Assembly: GCF_947499295.1 (NCBI RefSeq)
Contig: NZ_CANMNP010000013.1
Span: forward strand, 62,001-126,000
DNA length: 64,000 bases
DNA from: an uncultured Roseibium sp.
Lineage (GTDB): Bacteria > Pseudomonadota > Alphaproteobacteria > Rhizobiales > Stappiaceae
Direction: 5' to 3'
Under the pieces are notes generated by a model. That model was not told the DNA's origin, did no database searches, and was given only the letters and a program-made list of their open reading frames with translations. The position numbers were made by a program, and so were the translations under genes. Below, one piece after another: positions 26,852-34,318 of the stretch (positions are counted from its first letter, which is position 1; each line of letters begins with the position of its first letter).

Positions 26852-27178
26852 ATGGCCACGGAAGATGACGTTTGGCGCCGTATCGCCTCCAGAAAGGAAT
26901 TTGTGGCGGCTTATGCGGACAAGGTGCTGGTCGGGGAGGAGCTGCGTTTCACGATCCACTCGACTGGTAAAATCTCCGGGCACGTGGAGGGTCTAGATCT
27001 GGTTGGTGAATGGTATTGGGAAGACGGCTATTTTTGCAGGACTGCGACACTGAATGGCGAAGCGTTGGCTCTGGACTGTGAAATCATCGAGGGCTGCGGC
27101 CACCAAATGCGTTACACAAGGGAAAAGGGGCGGGGAGAGTTCTCTATTGTTTCCGTTGAGCAGGATTTGCCTGAATAG
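26852..27178 (+). CDS. Small uncharacterised protein
   Basis: A 108-residue protein without signal peptide or membrane segment. An AAGGG before ATG 26852 supports this start. The centre reads GEWYWEDGYFCRTATLNGEALALDCE and ends with a strand-rich segment, recalling small alphaproteobacterial beta-rich proteins with a G-x-W-x-W-x-DGYFCR pattern that databases often leave unnamed or mislabel as dihydrodipicolinate reductase. It follows lysR by 75 bases on the same strand. Function unknown. Confidence 0.65.
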   Translation: MATEDDVWRRIASRKEFVAAYADKVLVGEELRFTIHSTGKISGHVEGLDLVGEWYWEDGYFCRTATLNGEALALDCEIIEGCGHQMRYTREKGRGEFSIVSVEQDLPE

Positions 27179-27325
27179 TTTCGCGGACATGGACCGATAG
27201 ACCGGACGCCGATGCCGGATAAAAACGGACCGTCGCACGTTGGATCTAGTTTGCTCCGAATGGGAGGGGTGTCCACCTGTTCGCCACACCAACCCAGGAA
27301 CATTCGTAGCCCTGTTTCGATCAGC

Positions 27326-28525
27326 TTAACCGAACCGACTTAGCCAAATCGCGCAACGTTCGGCATCTCTGGCGTCATATGTTGCCAGCGCTTCTGCCGG
27401 ACTTTGGTCGAAATGATCTTCCCTATCTTCTCCCAAGGCTGTCAGAAGCATTGAGTACCATGCGGTAATGCCTCCACGCGGAGGTTTATCGAACATCGGA
27501 AACTCAGGAACGCCACCTGCATCGCTTAGCCAGGCATTCGCCAACGAGGGGTTCAACACCATTGCACGGGCAAGGCTGATTGCATCTGCGGAGCCATCCT
27601 GCAAGGCTTGCTGAGCCTGGTCCCGGGTTTCAAATCCTCCTGTCAAAATGATTGGCTTGGACGTGACTTTTTTGGCGCGTTTGGCAAAGTCAATGAAATA
27701 GGGCCCAGATGAGGACGTGCCATCAGAACTCGATCTAGCGCCTGGGAAATATGTACCGCCGCTGATATCGATCAGATCTACTGACGTAGCGTCCAGTAGG
27801 CGCACAACTTCCAGCGCATCTTCCGCAGAAAGTCCACCTTCGAGCTTGTCGGTCGAGTTGATCCTTATGCCAATCGGAAAAGCTGGTCCAACAGCACCTC
27901 GAACAGCATCAACGACTTCGCCGACGATGCGAAAACGTCTCTCGACCGAGCCGCCATAGGCGTCAGTCCGGTGATTGAAAAGAGGAGAGAGGAACTGACT
28001 GAACAAAAACCCATGACCGGCATGGATCAAGACGCCGCCGAATCCAGCATTTTGCGCGAGTGTCGCAGATTGTGCGTAGGACCGAGGCAGGTCATGGATT
28101 TCAGTCAACGACATGCCCTCGCATTTCAAACCATCAACATCCAAAGGAGACAGCCCTTTGGGGGTGCTGATCGGTCCATGAGCCAGTGCACCAGCGTGAC
28201 CAAGCTGTGGCCAGATATGCGCACCATTTGTTGATCCGCGTTTCGCCAATTCCCTCATGGCAGTTAAGTCTACGCCTGGTGCCAAAACGAGGTTGCCCGG
28301 TTTCTCCGGATAGTGTGGGCTCGTTTGGACTTCTCCTATCAGCGAGAGAGCGGCACCGCCTTCTGCCCATCTTTCATACAACCGGATTTGAGCTTTCGTG
28401 GGGTTTCCTGCGCCATCTCCAAGGGAGTCAGACATAGCCGACTTGATCAATCTGTTTTTCAATTGCACGCCACAGGGGAGGTCTAGTGGCAACGCCAGCG
28501 GGTTTGTCGCAGGTTGGGTTCTCAT
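27326..28525 (-). CDS. NADH:flavin oxidoreductase, old yellow enzyme family
   Basis: FMN-dependent TIM-barrel oxidoreductase of 399 residues. Motifs: LKNRLIKSAMSDSLGDG, WPQLGHAGA, YAQSATLAQNAGFGGVLIHAGHGFLFSQFLSPLFNHRTDAYGGSVERR (around residue 165-215) and the C-terminal flavin-binding segment ISLARAMVLNPSLAN. The ATG at 28525 is preferred to an upstream TTG inside the operator. An ArsR-type gene lies immediately upstream on the same strand, and a near-copy of the arsR operator is 11 bases before this start, so expression is probably induced by an electrophile or similar ligand (inference). Substrate unknown. Confidence 0.88.
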   Translation of the reverse strand: MRTQPATNPLALPLDLPCGVQLKNRLIKSAMSDSLGDGAGNPTKAQIRLYERWAEGGAALSLIGEVQTSPHYPEKPGNLVLAPGVDLTAMRELAKRGSTNGAHIWPQLGHAGALAHGPISTPKGLSPLDVDGLKCEGMSLTEIHDLPRSYAQSATLAQNAGFGGVLIHAGHGFLFSQFLSPLFNHRTDAYGGSVERRFRIVGEVVDAVRGAVGPAFPIGIRINSTDKLEGGLSAEDALEVVRLLDATSVDLIDISGGTYFPGARSSSDGTSSSGPYFIDFAKRAKKVTSKPIILTGGFETRDQAQQALQDGSADAISLARAMVLNPSLANAWLSDAGGVPEFPMFDKPPRGGITAWYSMLLTALGEDREDHFDQSPAEALATYDARDAERCAIWLSRFG

Positions 28526-28536
28526 CTTTTCTTTCC

Positions 28537-28552
28537 ATCGAAATATTTCGAT
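28537..28552. promoter_or_regulatory. Perfect 16-bp palindrome before the flavin oxidoreductase (ArsR operator)
   Basis: ATCGAAATATTTCGAT is a perfect palindrome 11 bases before the oxidoreductase start. A copy with one changed base (ATCGAAATATCTCGAT) lies before the ArsR-type gene at 28916-28931. Both are followed by ATAT-rich sequence. Such duplication is good evidence for a shared regulator. Confidence 0.75.
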
Positions 28553-28604
28553 ATACAGGTTCAATTGAACGCATGCCGGTTTAGACCAGGGTCATTTTTG
28601 TAAC

Positions 28605-28913
28605 TCAAGGCTTCGAGAGTTCGTCTTTGACAGCAGCGATGAATGCTTGAATATTTTCTTCGTTACGTCTGTAGAATGTCCATTGTCCATGGCGTTCTGC
28701 AACCACGAAACCTGCTTGTTTCAACAATCCCATATAATTGGAGACTGTCGACTGAGAGAGTTTGGCTTTCTCCTGAATGTATGCGACGCACACACCTTCC
28801 AGGTCTTCATGACTTGGTAAAGCAGGCGGAAAGTTTGAGCGGTCCTTTAACCACTCTAGAATCCTGCGGCGGACCGGATTGTTCAGGGCTGATATTGACT
28901 TTTCGATGTCCAT
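28605..28913 (-). CDS. ArsR-family repressor
   Basis: A 102-residue winged-helix regulator: NPVRRRILEWLKDR, then AKLSQSTVSNYMGLLKQAGFVVAERHGQWTFYRRNEENI, the recognition helix and wing. There is no CxC-type metal site in the recognition region and only one Cys, so it may not be a metal sensor; redox or small-molecule sensing is possible. Its start lies two bases from a palindrome that matches one before the next gene, leaving no room for a normal ribosome site, so translation may be leaderless or begin differently. It probably represses itself and the flavin oxidoreductase. Confidence 0.85.
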   Translation of the reverse strand: MDIEKSISALNNPVRRRILEWLKDRSNFPPALPSHEDLEGVCVAYIQEKAKLSQSTVSNYMGLLKQAGFVVAERHGQWTFYRRNEENIQAFIAAVKDELSKP

Positions 28914-28915
28914 AA

Positions 28916-28931
28916 ATCGAAATATCTCGAT
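28916..28931. promoter_or_regulatory. ArsR operator before the repressor's own gene
   Basis: ATCGAAATATCTCGAT matches the palindrome at 28537-28552 except for one base. It abuts the repressor start codon, the expected place for autoregulation. Confidence 0.72.
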
Positions 28932-29351
28932 ATATGTATTTTGTCAATGCCTCAAAAAAGAGCCGATGTGTGCATTGGCGTTGAAAAATTAGACCGCAAG
29001 GTCGACCGCGTTGCTGGCCAGCATCGTCAATCGATCAGCTTCGGCAATTTTTCCGAAGAGTGTCAAACGATGTATATCGTTCAAGAACCTGCGGATGAGT
29101 ACTTAGGATTACTTTAAAGTCACTTCCTTTCATCCATATTTTAAGTAAAAATCAAACTGTCAATAAATGGTCAGTTTCTTGGAAAATTTCGCCTAACTAA
29201 TTACTTTTACAATAGAAAAACATCTTTAGTTGAGAGTACGCTTCGGTCTATTTCTTCAATCTATACAGCCTCTGAGGGTATTGGTTCGGTGTTTCAAGGA
29301 ATATTTATTGAGTTATCAGGGTAAATACGTATGTCTCAGCCAAAGTGATTA
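28932..29351. other. AT-rich non-coding stretch
   Basis: No convincing gene was found in these 420 bases. A leftward open stretch (28989-29099) ends in a protein-like C terminus (LASNAVDLAV) but has no start and may be a relic. The rest is AT-rich and probably contains the upstream promoter region of the DUF4212/symporter operon. Confidence 0.4.
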
Positions 29352-29395
29352 TATACCTAAGTATTGATATACGTAAGTAGGCCATACGTAAGTAG
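29352..29395 (+). repeat. Three iterated TAYNTAAGTA boxes upstream of the symporter operon
   Basis: Direct repeats TATACCTAAGTA (29352-29363), TATACGTAAGTAG (29368-29380) and CATACGTAAGTAG (29383-29395) are spaced by 15-16 bases. A related AATACGTATGT is at 29324-29334. Regular spacing near one and a half helical turns suggests a multi-site regulator, perhaps of the LuxR/NarL type often controlling acetate-type symporters; that identity is inference. Confidence 0.5.
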
Positions 29396-29400
29396 TCTTG

Positions 29401-29728
29401 TCTGACAAGGGCGCGCTGTTACTACACTGCGTTGCAGCAATCAGACGCTTGCGCCAGCGAGGGCCTACTTCGACCGCAGCAGCCGGTCCCGGTCCTGGAC
29501 TGAGGTGCCAACTGCTTCGTAAGCGGTTGGCTGTTCCGGCCGCCAAGTTTCTGCATTTGCGAACCGGTTGCGGCACCACGGGGTGCTTGCCGCTGCTGCG
29601 CCCGCTCTTGGAAGCCGGGCGGGAGGATGGACCGCGACGGCAAAGCACTCTGCCGCGGGACAAGCGAAGCAGGTTGTGGCTTCAGCCACGCCTCAAGGGA
29701 CAACACGGGTTTAGGCGGAGGAGACATC
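29401..29728 (+). ncRNA. GC-rich hairpin-dense leader of the symporter operon
   Basis: About 330 bases between the repeat boxes and the DUF4212 start are much richer in GC than the DNA before them and contain no credible gene. Several hairpins can be drawn: GCCAACTGCTT-CGT-AAGCGGTTGGC (29507-29531, 11-bp stem with one G-U), a GCACC/GGTGC stem near 29571-29585, and GTGGC-TTCA-GCCAC near 29675-29690. The last part carries GGAGGAG before the start codon. This could be a structured 5' leader or an independent small RNA; no known riboswitch was recognised. Confidence 0.4.
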
Positions 29729-29989
29729 ATGTCCGACAACTCATCCAAAAACGGATATTGGGCAGCCAATATGCGCATCATTTCGATCAGCCTCGTTATC
29801 TGGGCGCTGGTCTCCTTCGGGTTCGGCATCTTGCTGCGGCCGCTGCTGAGCGGAATTTCCGTTGGCGGAACCGACCTCGGCTTCTGGTTCGCTCAACAGG
29901 GTTCCATTCTCGTCTTCCTGGCGATCATCTTTTTCTACGCAATATGGATGAACAAGGTCGACCGTGAACACGGTGTGGACGAAGAATAA
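29729..29989 (+). CDS. DUF4212 small symporter subunit
   Basis: An 86-residue protein with two membrane helices (about 15-37 and 51-73) and the family-type opening with YWAANMRIISISLVIWALVSFG. It matches the small subunit that accompanies VC_2705-type sodium:solute symporters (DUF4212). The GGAGGAGA site five bases before ATG 29729 fixes the start. The symporter begins 14 bases later, and the two are presumed to work as a complex. Confidence 0.9.
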   Translation: MSDNSSKNGYWAANMRIISISLVIWALVSFGFGILLRPLLSGISVGGTDLGFWFAQQGSILVFLAIIFFYAIWMNKVDREHGVDEE

Positions 29990-30003
29990 GGGCGCCTGAA
30001 CAA

Positions 30004-31791
30004 ATGGATCAGTTTACAATCAACTTGCTGTTTGTGGGCGGCTCTTTCGCGCTCTACATCGGCATCGCAATATGGGCCCGAGCGGGTTCGACGTCTGAGT
30101 TTTATGCCGCTGGACGTGGTGTTCATCCCGTCACCAACGGTATGGCGACTGCCGCCGACTGGATGTCGGCCGCCTCCTTCATTTCAATGGCCGGTCTGAT
30201 TGCCTTCACCGGTTATGACAATTCCACGTTCCTAATGGGTTGGACCGGCGGCTACGTCCTGCTGGCATTGCTGCTTGCGCCTTACCTGCGCAAATTCGGC
30301 AAGTTTACGGTGTCCGAATTCATTGGAGACCGGTTCTACAGCCAGACAGCTCGCATCGTCGCAGTTATCTGCCTGATCGTTGCCTCGACCACTTATGTTA
30401 TCGGGCAAATGACCGGGGTTGGCGTTGCCTTTGGCCGCTTTCTGGAAGTGGACAACACGACCGGTCTGCTGATCGGTGCCTGTGTTGTCTTTGCCTATGC
30501 GGTTTTCGGTGGCATGAAAGGCGTGACCTACACGCAGGTGGCGCAATATGTGGTTCTGATCACCGCCTATACCATTCCGGCGGTCTTCATTTCGTTGCAG
30601 CTGACGGGAAATCCGATCCCGGGTCTCGGTCTTTTTGGAGATGATGTTGCCAGCGGAGTCCCGCTTCTGACCAAGCTGGATCAGGTGGTCACGGATCTTG
30701 GATTCAATTCCTATACGGCGCACCATTCCGATACTTTAAACATGGTGCTGTTCACCCTGTCGCTGATGATCGGTACTGCCGGGTTGCCGCATGTGATCAT
30801 GCGCTTCTTCACCGTGCCGAAAGTCTCCGACGCCCGCTGGTCCGCCGGATGGACGCTTGTGTTCATCGCGCTTCTTTATCTGACGGCTCCGGCTGTCGGC
30901 GCCATGGCCCGGCTCAACATCACGGAAATGATGTGGCCAAATGGCGGGATCAATGGCGGTGCCGTTGCGGTCGAAACGATTGCCGAGGATCCCAAGTATG
31001 ACTGGATGGATACTTGGCAGAAAACCGGTCTTCTCGATTGGGAAGACAAGAACGGTGACGGCAAGATCCAGTACTACAACGACCAGAATGCCGAAATGCA
31101 GGTTGTTGCGGAAGAAAAGGGCTGGGTCGGGAACGAGTTGACCAAGTTTAACCGCGACATTCTGGTTCTGGCGAACCCGGAGATTGCAAACCTCCCCAGC
31201 TGGGTGATCGGTCTGGTGGCCGCGGGAGGCCTGGCGGCCGCACTCTCAACCGCAGCCGGTCTCTTGCTGGCGATATCGTCGGCGGTCAGTCACGATCTCA
31301 TCAAAGGGGCGATCAATCCAAGAATCTCTGAAAAGGGTGAGTTGTTATCGGCCCGAATAGCGATGGCGGTTGCGATCGTCGTGGCGACCTATCTGGGCCT
31401 CAATCCGCCCGGCTTCGCGGCCCAGACCGTGGCACTTGCGTTCGGCCTGGCGGCAGCTTCCATCTTCCCGGCGCTGATGATGGGTATCTTCTCGACCCGC
31501 ATCAACAACACCGGTGCCGTGGCAGGCATGCTGGCAGGCCTTGTTGTAACCCTGGTCTATATCTTCCTGCACAAGGGTTGGTTGTTCATCCCCGACACCA
31601 ATTCCTTCTCGGACGCTGATCCGCTTCTTGGGCCGATCAAGTCAACGTCCTTTGGTGCAATCGGCGCGCTGGTCAACTTTGCAGTTGCATATGTTGTGTC
31701 CGGCATGTCCAAGGAAACGCCTCAAGAGATCAAGGATCTCGTCGAGAGCGTACGTGTGCCGCGGGGCGCGGGCGAAGCTCAAGCGCACTAA
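30004..31791 (+). CDS. Sodium:solute symporter, VC_2705 subfamily
   Basis: A 595-residue SSS-family transporter with 13 or so helices. Family features are GRGVHPVTNGMATAADWMSAASFISMAGLI near residue 38, YVIGQMTGVGVAFGRFLE and AAGGLAAALSTAAGLLLAISSAVSHDLIKG near 400. Homologues carry acetate or related short carboxylates. A hydrophilic insert around residues 310-385 contains a calcium-loop-like stretch DKNGDGKIQYYN (from Asp348). It lies with DUF4212 upstream and a CBS/DUF294 protein downstream, a recurrent gene order for this subfamily. Substrate unproven. Confidence 0.9.
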   Translation: MDQFTINLLFVGGSFALYIGIAIWARAGSTSEFYAAGRGVHPVTNGMATAADWMSAASFISMAGLIAFTGYDNSTFLMGWTGGYVLLALLLAPYLRKFGKFTVSEFIGDRFYSQTARIVAVICLIVASTTYVIGQMTGVGVAFGRFLEVDNTTGLLIGACVVFAYAVFGGMKGVTYTQVAQYVVLITAYTIPAVFISLQLTGNPIPGLGLFGDDVASGVPLLTKLDQVVTDLGFNSYTAHHSDTLNMVLFTLSLMIGTAGLPHVIMRFFTVPKVSDARWSAGWTLVFIALLYLTAPAVGAMARLNITEMMWPNGGINGGAVAVETIAEDPKYDWMDTWQKTGLLDWEDKNGDGKIQYYNDQNAEMQVVAEEKGWVGNELTKFNRDILVLANPEIANLPSWVIGLVAAGGLAAALSTAAGLLLAISSAVSHDLIKGAINPRISEKGELLSARIAMAVAIVVATYLGLNPPGFAAQTVALAFGLAAASIFPALMMGIFSTRINNTGAVAGMLAGLVVTLVYIFLHKGWLFIPDTNSFSDADPLLGPIKSTSFGAIGALVNFAVAYVVSGMSKETPQEIKDLVESVRVPRGAGEAQAH

Positions 31792-31803
31792 GGCAGCCAT
31801 TGG

Positions 31804-31830
31804 GGAGCCGATTTTCGGCTCCTCATTTCT
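31804..31830 (+). terminator. Hairpin after the symporter gene
   Basis: GGAGCCGA-TTT-TCGGCTCC is a perfect 8-bp stem (31804-31822) followed by TCATTTCT. The weak T-run suggests partial termination, separating symporter from the CBS/DUF294 gene levels. Confidence 0.6.
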
Positions 31831-31912
31831 CCCAGACCTGTCCTGTCCGTTCTTGAACGGGCAGGACCCTTGCATTTCCCGGACAAGCATTTCTCAGACA
31901 AGGCCAACGCAT

Positions 31913-33742
31913 ATGCCCCTGAAACCGGATCAGATCCTGCGGTTCCTGAAATCGGTCCATCCATATGATGTGCTGCCGGAAACCCTGCTGGCGAATTTGT
32001 CCGGTCAGATTGATGTGTGGAATTTGGCAACCAATAGCGTTGTCTATGATCTCGGTGACACATTGCGCGGCCTTTTCCTGATTTATGACGGGGCCGTCGA
32101 GGTTCGCGATGAAAACGGCGAGCTCATAAGTCAGCTGGGCTTACGCAATTCCTTTGGCGAACGCGGGCTGATGCTGGACGGTGTGGCCGTGACTTCGGCG
32201 CGAACGAGCGAGGATACTCTTTTGCTTGTGTTGCCACCGGCGGTGTTTCACGACCTTCTGGCGACACAACAATCCGTCTCATTGTTCTTCAACAGAGCAC
32301 CCAAGAAACAAGCACGCGGCAATGAGCTGGCGACAACTCGAGCGGAAACGCTCATGACGAAGGACCCTCTCACCTGTCGACCGGCAGACAGCGCACAACT
32401 TGCCGCTCGAGAAATGCGCGACAACCGGGTGTCGTCCCTCTGTGTCACTGACGAGGACGAAACTCTTGTCGGTATCGTCACCATTCGAGACCTTTCGGGA
32501 AAAGTGCTCGCAGAAGGGTTGGATCCCGGGACGCCTGTCAGAAACATCATGACTGGCAACCCGGTGACACTCCCAACCTCTGCTATCGGTTCGGATCTTC
32601 TGCATCTGATGATGGAGAGAAAGATCGGTCATGTGCCGATTGTTGACGGAGGGCGCCTGGCTGGAATTGTCACACAAACGGATCTGACAACTTTTCAGGC
32701 GATAAGTTCAGCCGAGTTGGTAGGCGAAATCTCTCGCTGTGCTGACGCAGAGGAGATCTCCAAGGTTACAGCGCGTATTCCGGCGCTGCTGGTCCAACTG
32801 GTCGCGGGTGGCAGCCGGCATGAGATTGTCACAAGACTCATAACCGATATTGCCGACACAGCAACGCGTCGTTTGCTGTCGCTTGCGGAAAGCAAACTCG
32901 GTCCTGCGCCAGTACCTTACCTTTGGCTTGCCTGCGGGTCTCAAGGACGGCAGGAGCAAACAGGCGTCAGCGATCAGGACAATTGCCTGTTTCTTTCAGA
33001 TGAAGTGAGCGATGAAGGCCGGAGCGGCTATTTCGCCGATCTGGCGCGAATGGTTTCCGATGGGCTCAATACTTGCGGATACGTCTACTGTCCGGGGGAC
33101 ATGATGGCGACCAATCCGCGCTGGTGCCAGCCTTTGCGCGTCTGGAGGTCCTACTATGAGAGGTGGATCGCCAAGCCTGACCCTGAAGCGCAGATGTTGA
33201 GTTCCGTCATGTTCGATCTGCGACCCATCGGCGGAGACACGTCTCTGTTTGAAGAGCTGCAGGAAACGACGCTCAAAGCGGCAAGCGAAAATTCGATTTT
33301 TGTGGCTCACATGATCAGCAATTCCCTGAAACACATGCCGCCGTTAAACCTGCTGCGCGGACTTGCGACAATCCGCTCGGGTGAGCACAAAAATGCACTG
33401 GATCTGAAGCTCAACGGTGTTGTGCCGATCGTCGACCTTGCCCGCATTTACGCATTGCGCGGACAAATTGGCTCCGTCAATACACGGGCGCGGCTCGAAG
33501 AAGCCCGGCAAACGGGGCAGCTCAGCCAATCGGGAGCCGGGGATCTTTTGGATGCCTATGACTTGATCGCCGAGACACGTTTGGAGCATCAGTCCAACCT
33601 GATCAAGCAAGGACAGGCGCTGGACAACTTTTTGCGACCGTCCAGTCTATCCGATTTTGAACGGAGCCATCTCCGGGATGCCTTTGTCGTGGTGAAGACG
33701 ATGCAGTCCGCCGCGGGGCATGGACGGGGCATGCTAAGCTAA
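31913..33742 (+). CDS. Cyclic-nucleotide-binding/CBS/DUF294 nucleotidyltransferase-like protein
   Basis: A 609-residue cytosolic protein. Domains in order: a cNMP-binding-like fold (about 15-130; LRGLFLIYDGAVEVRDENG), a CBS pair (about 150-260; MTKDPLTCRPADSA and MTGNPVTLPTSA), and a DUF294 nucleotidyltransferase-like region with CGSQGRQEQTGVSDQDNCL near 340, plus a helical C terminus. The G-S-x-x-R and D-x-D pattern is kept. It is located downstream of the symporter, as in many bacteria, and may regulate transport or adenylylate/uridylylate a partner (inference). Confidence 0.87.
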   Translation: MPLKPDQILRFLKSVHPYDVLPETLLANLSGQIDVWNLATNSVVYDLGDTLRGLFLIYDGAVEVRDENGELISQLGLRNSFGERGLMLDGVAVTSARTSEDTLLLVLPPAVFHDLLATQQSVSLFFNRAPKKQARGNELATTRAETLMTKDPLTCRPADSAQLAAREMRDNRVSSLCVTDEDETLVGIVTIRDLSGKVLAEGLDPGTPVRNIMTGNPVTLPTSAIGSDLLHLMMERKIGHVPIVDGGRLAGIVTQTDLTTFQAISSAELVGEISRCADAEEISKVTARIPALLVQLVAGGSRHEIVTRLITDIADTATRRLLSLAESKLGPAPVPYLWLACGSQGRQEQTGVSDQDNCLFLSDEVSDEGRSGYFADLARMVSDGLNTCGYVYCPGDMMATNPRWCQPLRVWRSYYERWIAKPDPEAQMLSSVMFDLRPIGGDTSLFEELQETTLKAASENSIFVAHMISNSLKHMPPLNLLRGLATIRSGEHKNALDLKLNGVVPIVDLARIYALRGQIGSVNTRARLEEARQTGQLSQSGAGDLLDAYDLIAETRLEHQSNLIKQGQALDNFLRPSSLSDFERSHLRDAFVVVKTMQSAAGHGRGMLS

Positions 33743-33796
33743 CAAACTACAAAGAGCCGCTGCGGCAAAGAATGCAGTGGCTCACGGGAGGAAGCC

Positions 33797-34318
33797 ATGT
33801 TTGTGGAACTGATCGCGACGATCGTTGCGGGCGTAGCAGCCGCCGGTCTCGTGATGCTGCTGAACAGAACGTTGAAAGGGCGTCTTCCGCGCTGGTTTGC
33901 ACCTGTGGCTGCCGGTATTGCGATGTTGGCGACAACCATTGCGAATGAATACGGCTGGTATCCAAGGATCAAGGACACGCTGCCGGAAGAGGTGGTGATT
34001 GCCCAGACAGTCGAAAACACAGCGTTTTATCGGCCGTGGACATATGTCTTTCCGTTTGTGGAGCGCTTCGTTGCCATAGATCTGGCATCGGTTCGCACCC
34101 ATCCGGCGCAACCGGCAGTCAGGCTTGCGGAAACATATTTTTTCGGTCGATGGTCTCCTGTCAGCAAATTGCCCGTGGTTACCGATTGCGTTGCCTTCAA
34201 ACGAGCCGCCCTGATGGATGGCGTGAGTTTCGAAGCTGACGGCGTGATAAACGGCATCAACTGGACGCATGTGCCAGCCGAAGACCCGATCATATCGACG
34301 ATCTGCGGGACAGAGTGA
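33797..34318 (+). CDS. Conserved membrane protein of unknown function
   Basis: A 173-residue protein with two N-terminal hydrophobic segments (about 1-25 and 33-50), then a soluble domain with NEYGWYPRIKDTLPEEVVIAQ and FYRPWTYVFPFVERF. GGGAGG six bases before the ATG supports the start. Its stop overlaps the exonuclease start (TGATG), so the two are co-translated. It may anchor or assist the membrane exonuclease. No family was recognised with certainty. Confidence 0.75.
   Translation: MFVELIATIVAGVAAAGLVMLLNRTLKGRLPRWFAPVAAGIAMLATTIANEYGWYPRIKDTLPEEVVIAQTVENTAFYRPWTYVFPFVERFVAIDLASVRTHPAQPAVRLAETYFFGRWSPVSKLPVVTDCVAFKRAALMDGVSFEADGVINGINWTHVPAEDPIISTICGTE

Noticed and set aside
28989..29099. 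Possible C-terminal protein remnant on the leftward strand
   Set aside because: A short frame ends with protein-like residues, but there is a stop just upstream and no start or family, so a pseudogene call is not supported.
29422..29829. Leftward 135-codon frame over the leader
   Set aside because: Partly antisense to DUF4212; its Gln/Pro/Ser-rich composition looks like a GC-rich shadow.
29398..29967. Rightward 189-codon frame over the GC-rich leader and DUF4212
   Set aside because: Arg/Leu/Gly-rich, overlaps DUF4212 in another frame and lacks a ribosome site, so the leader is better seen as untranslated.
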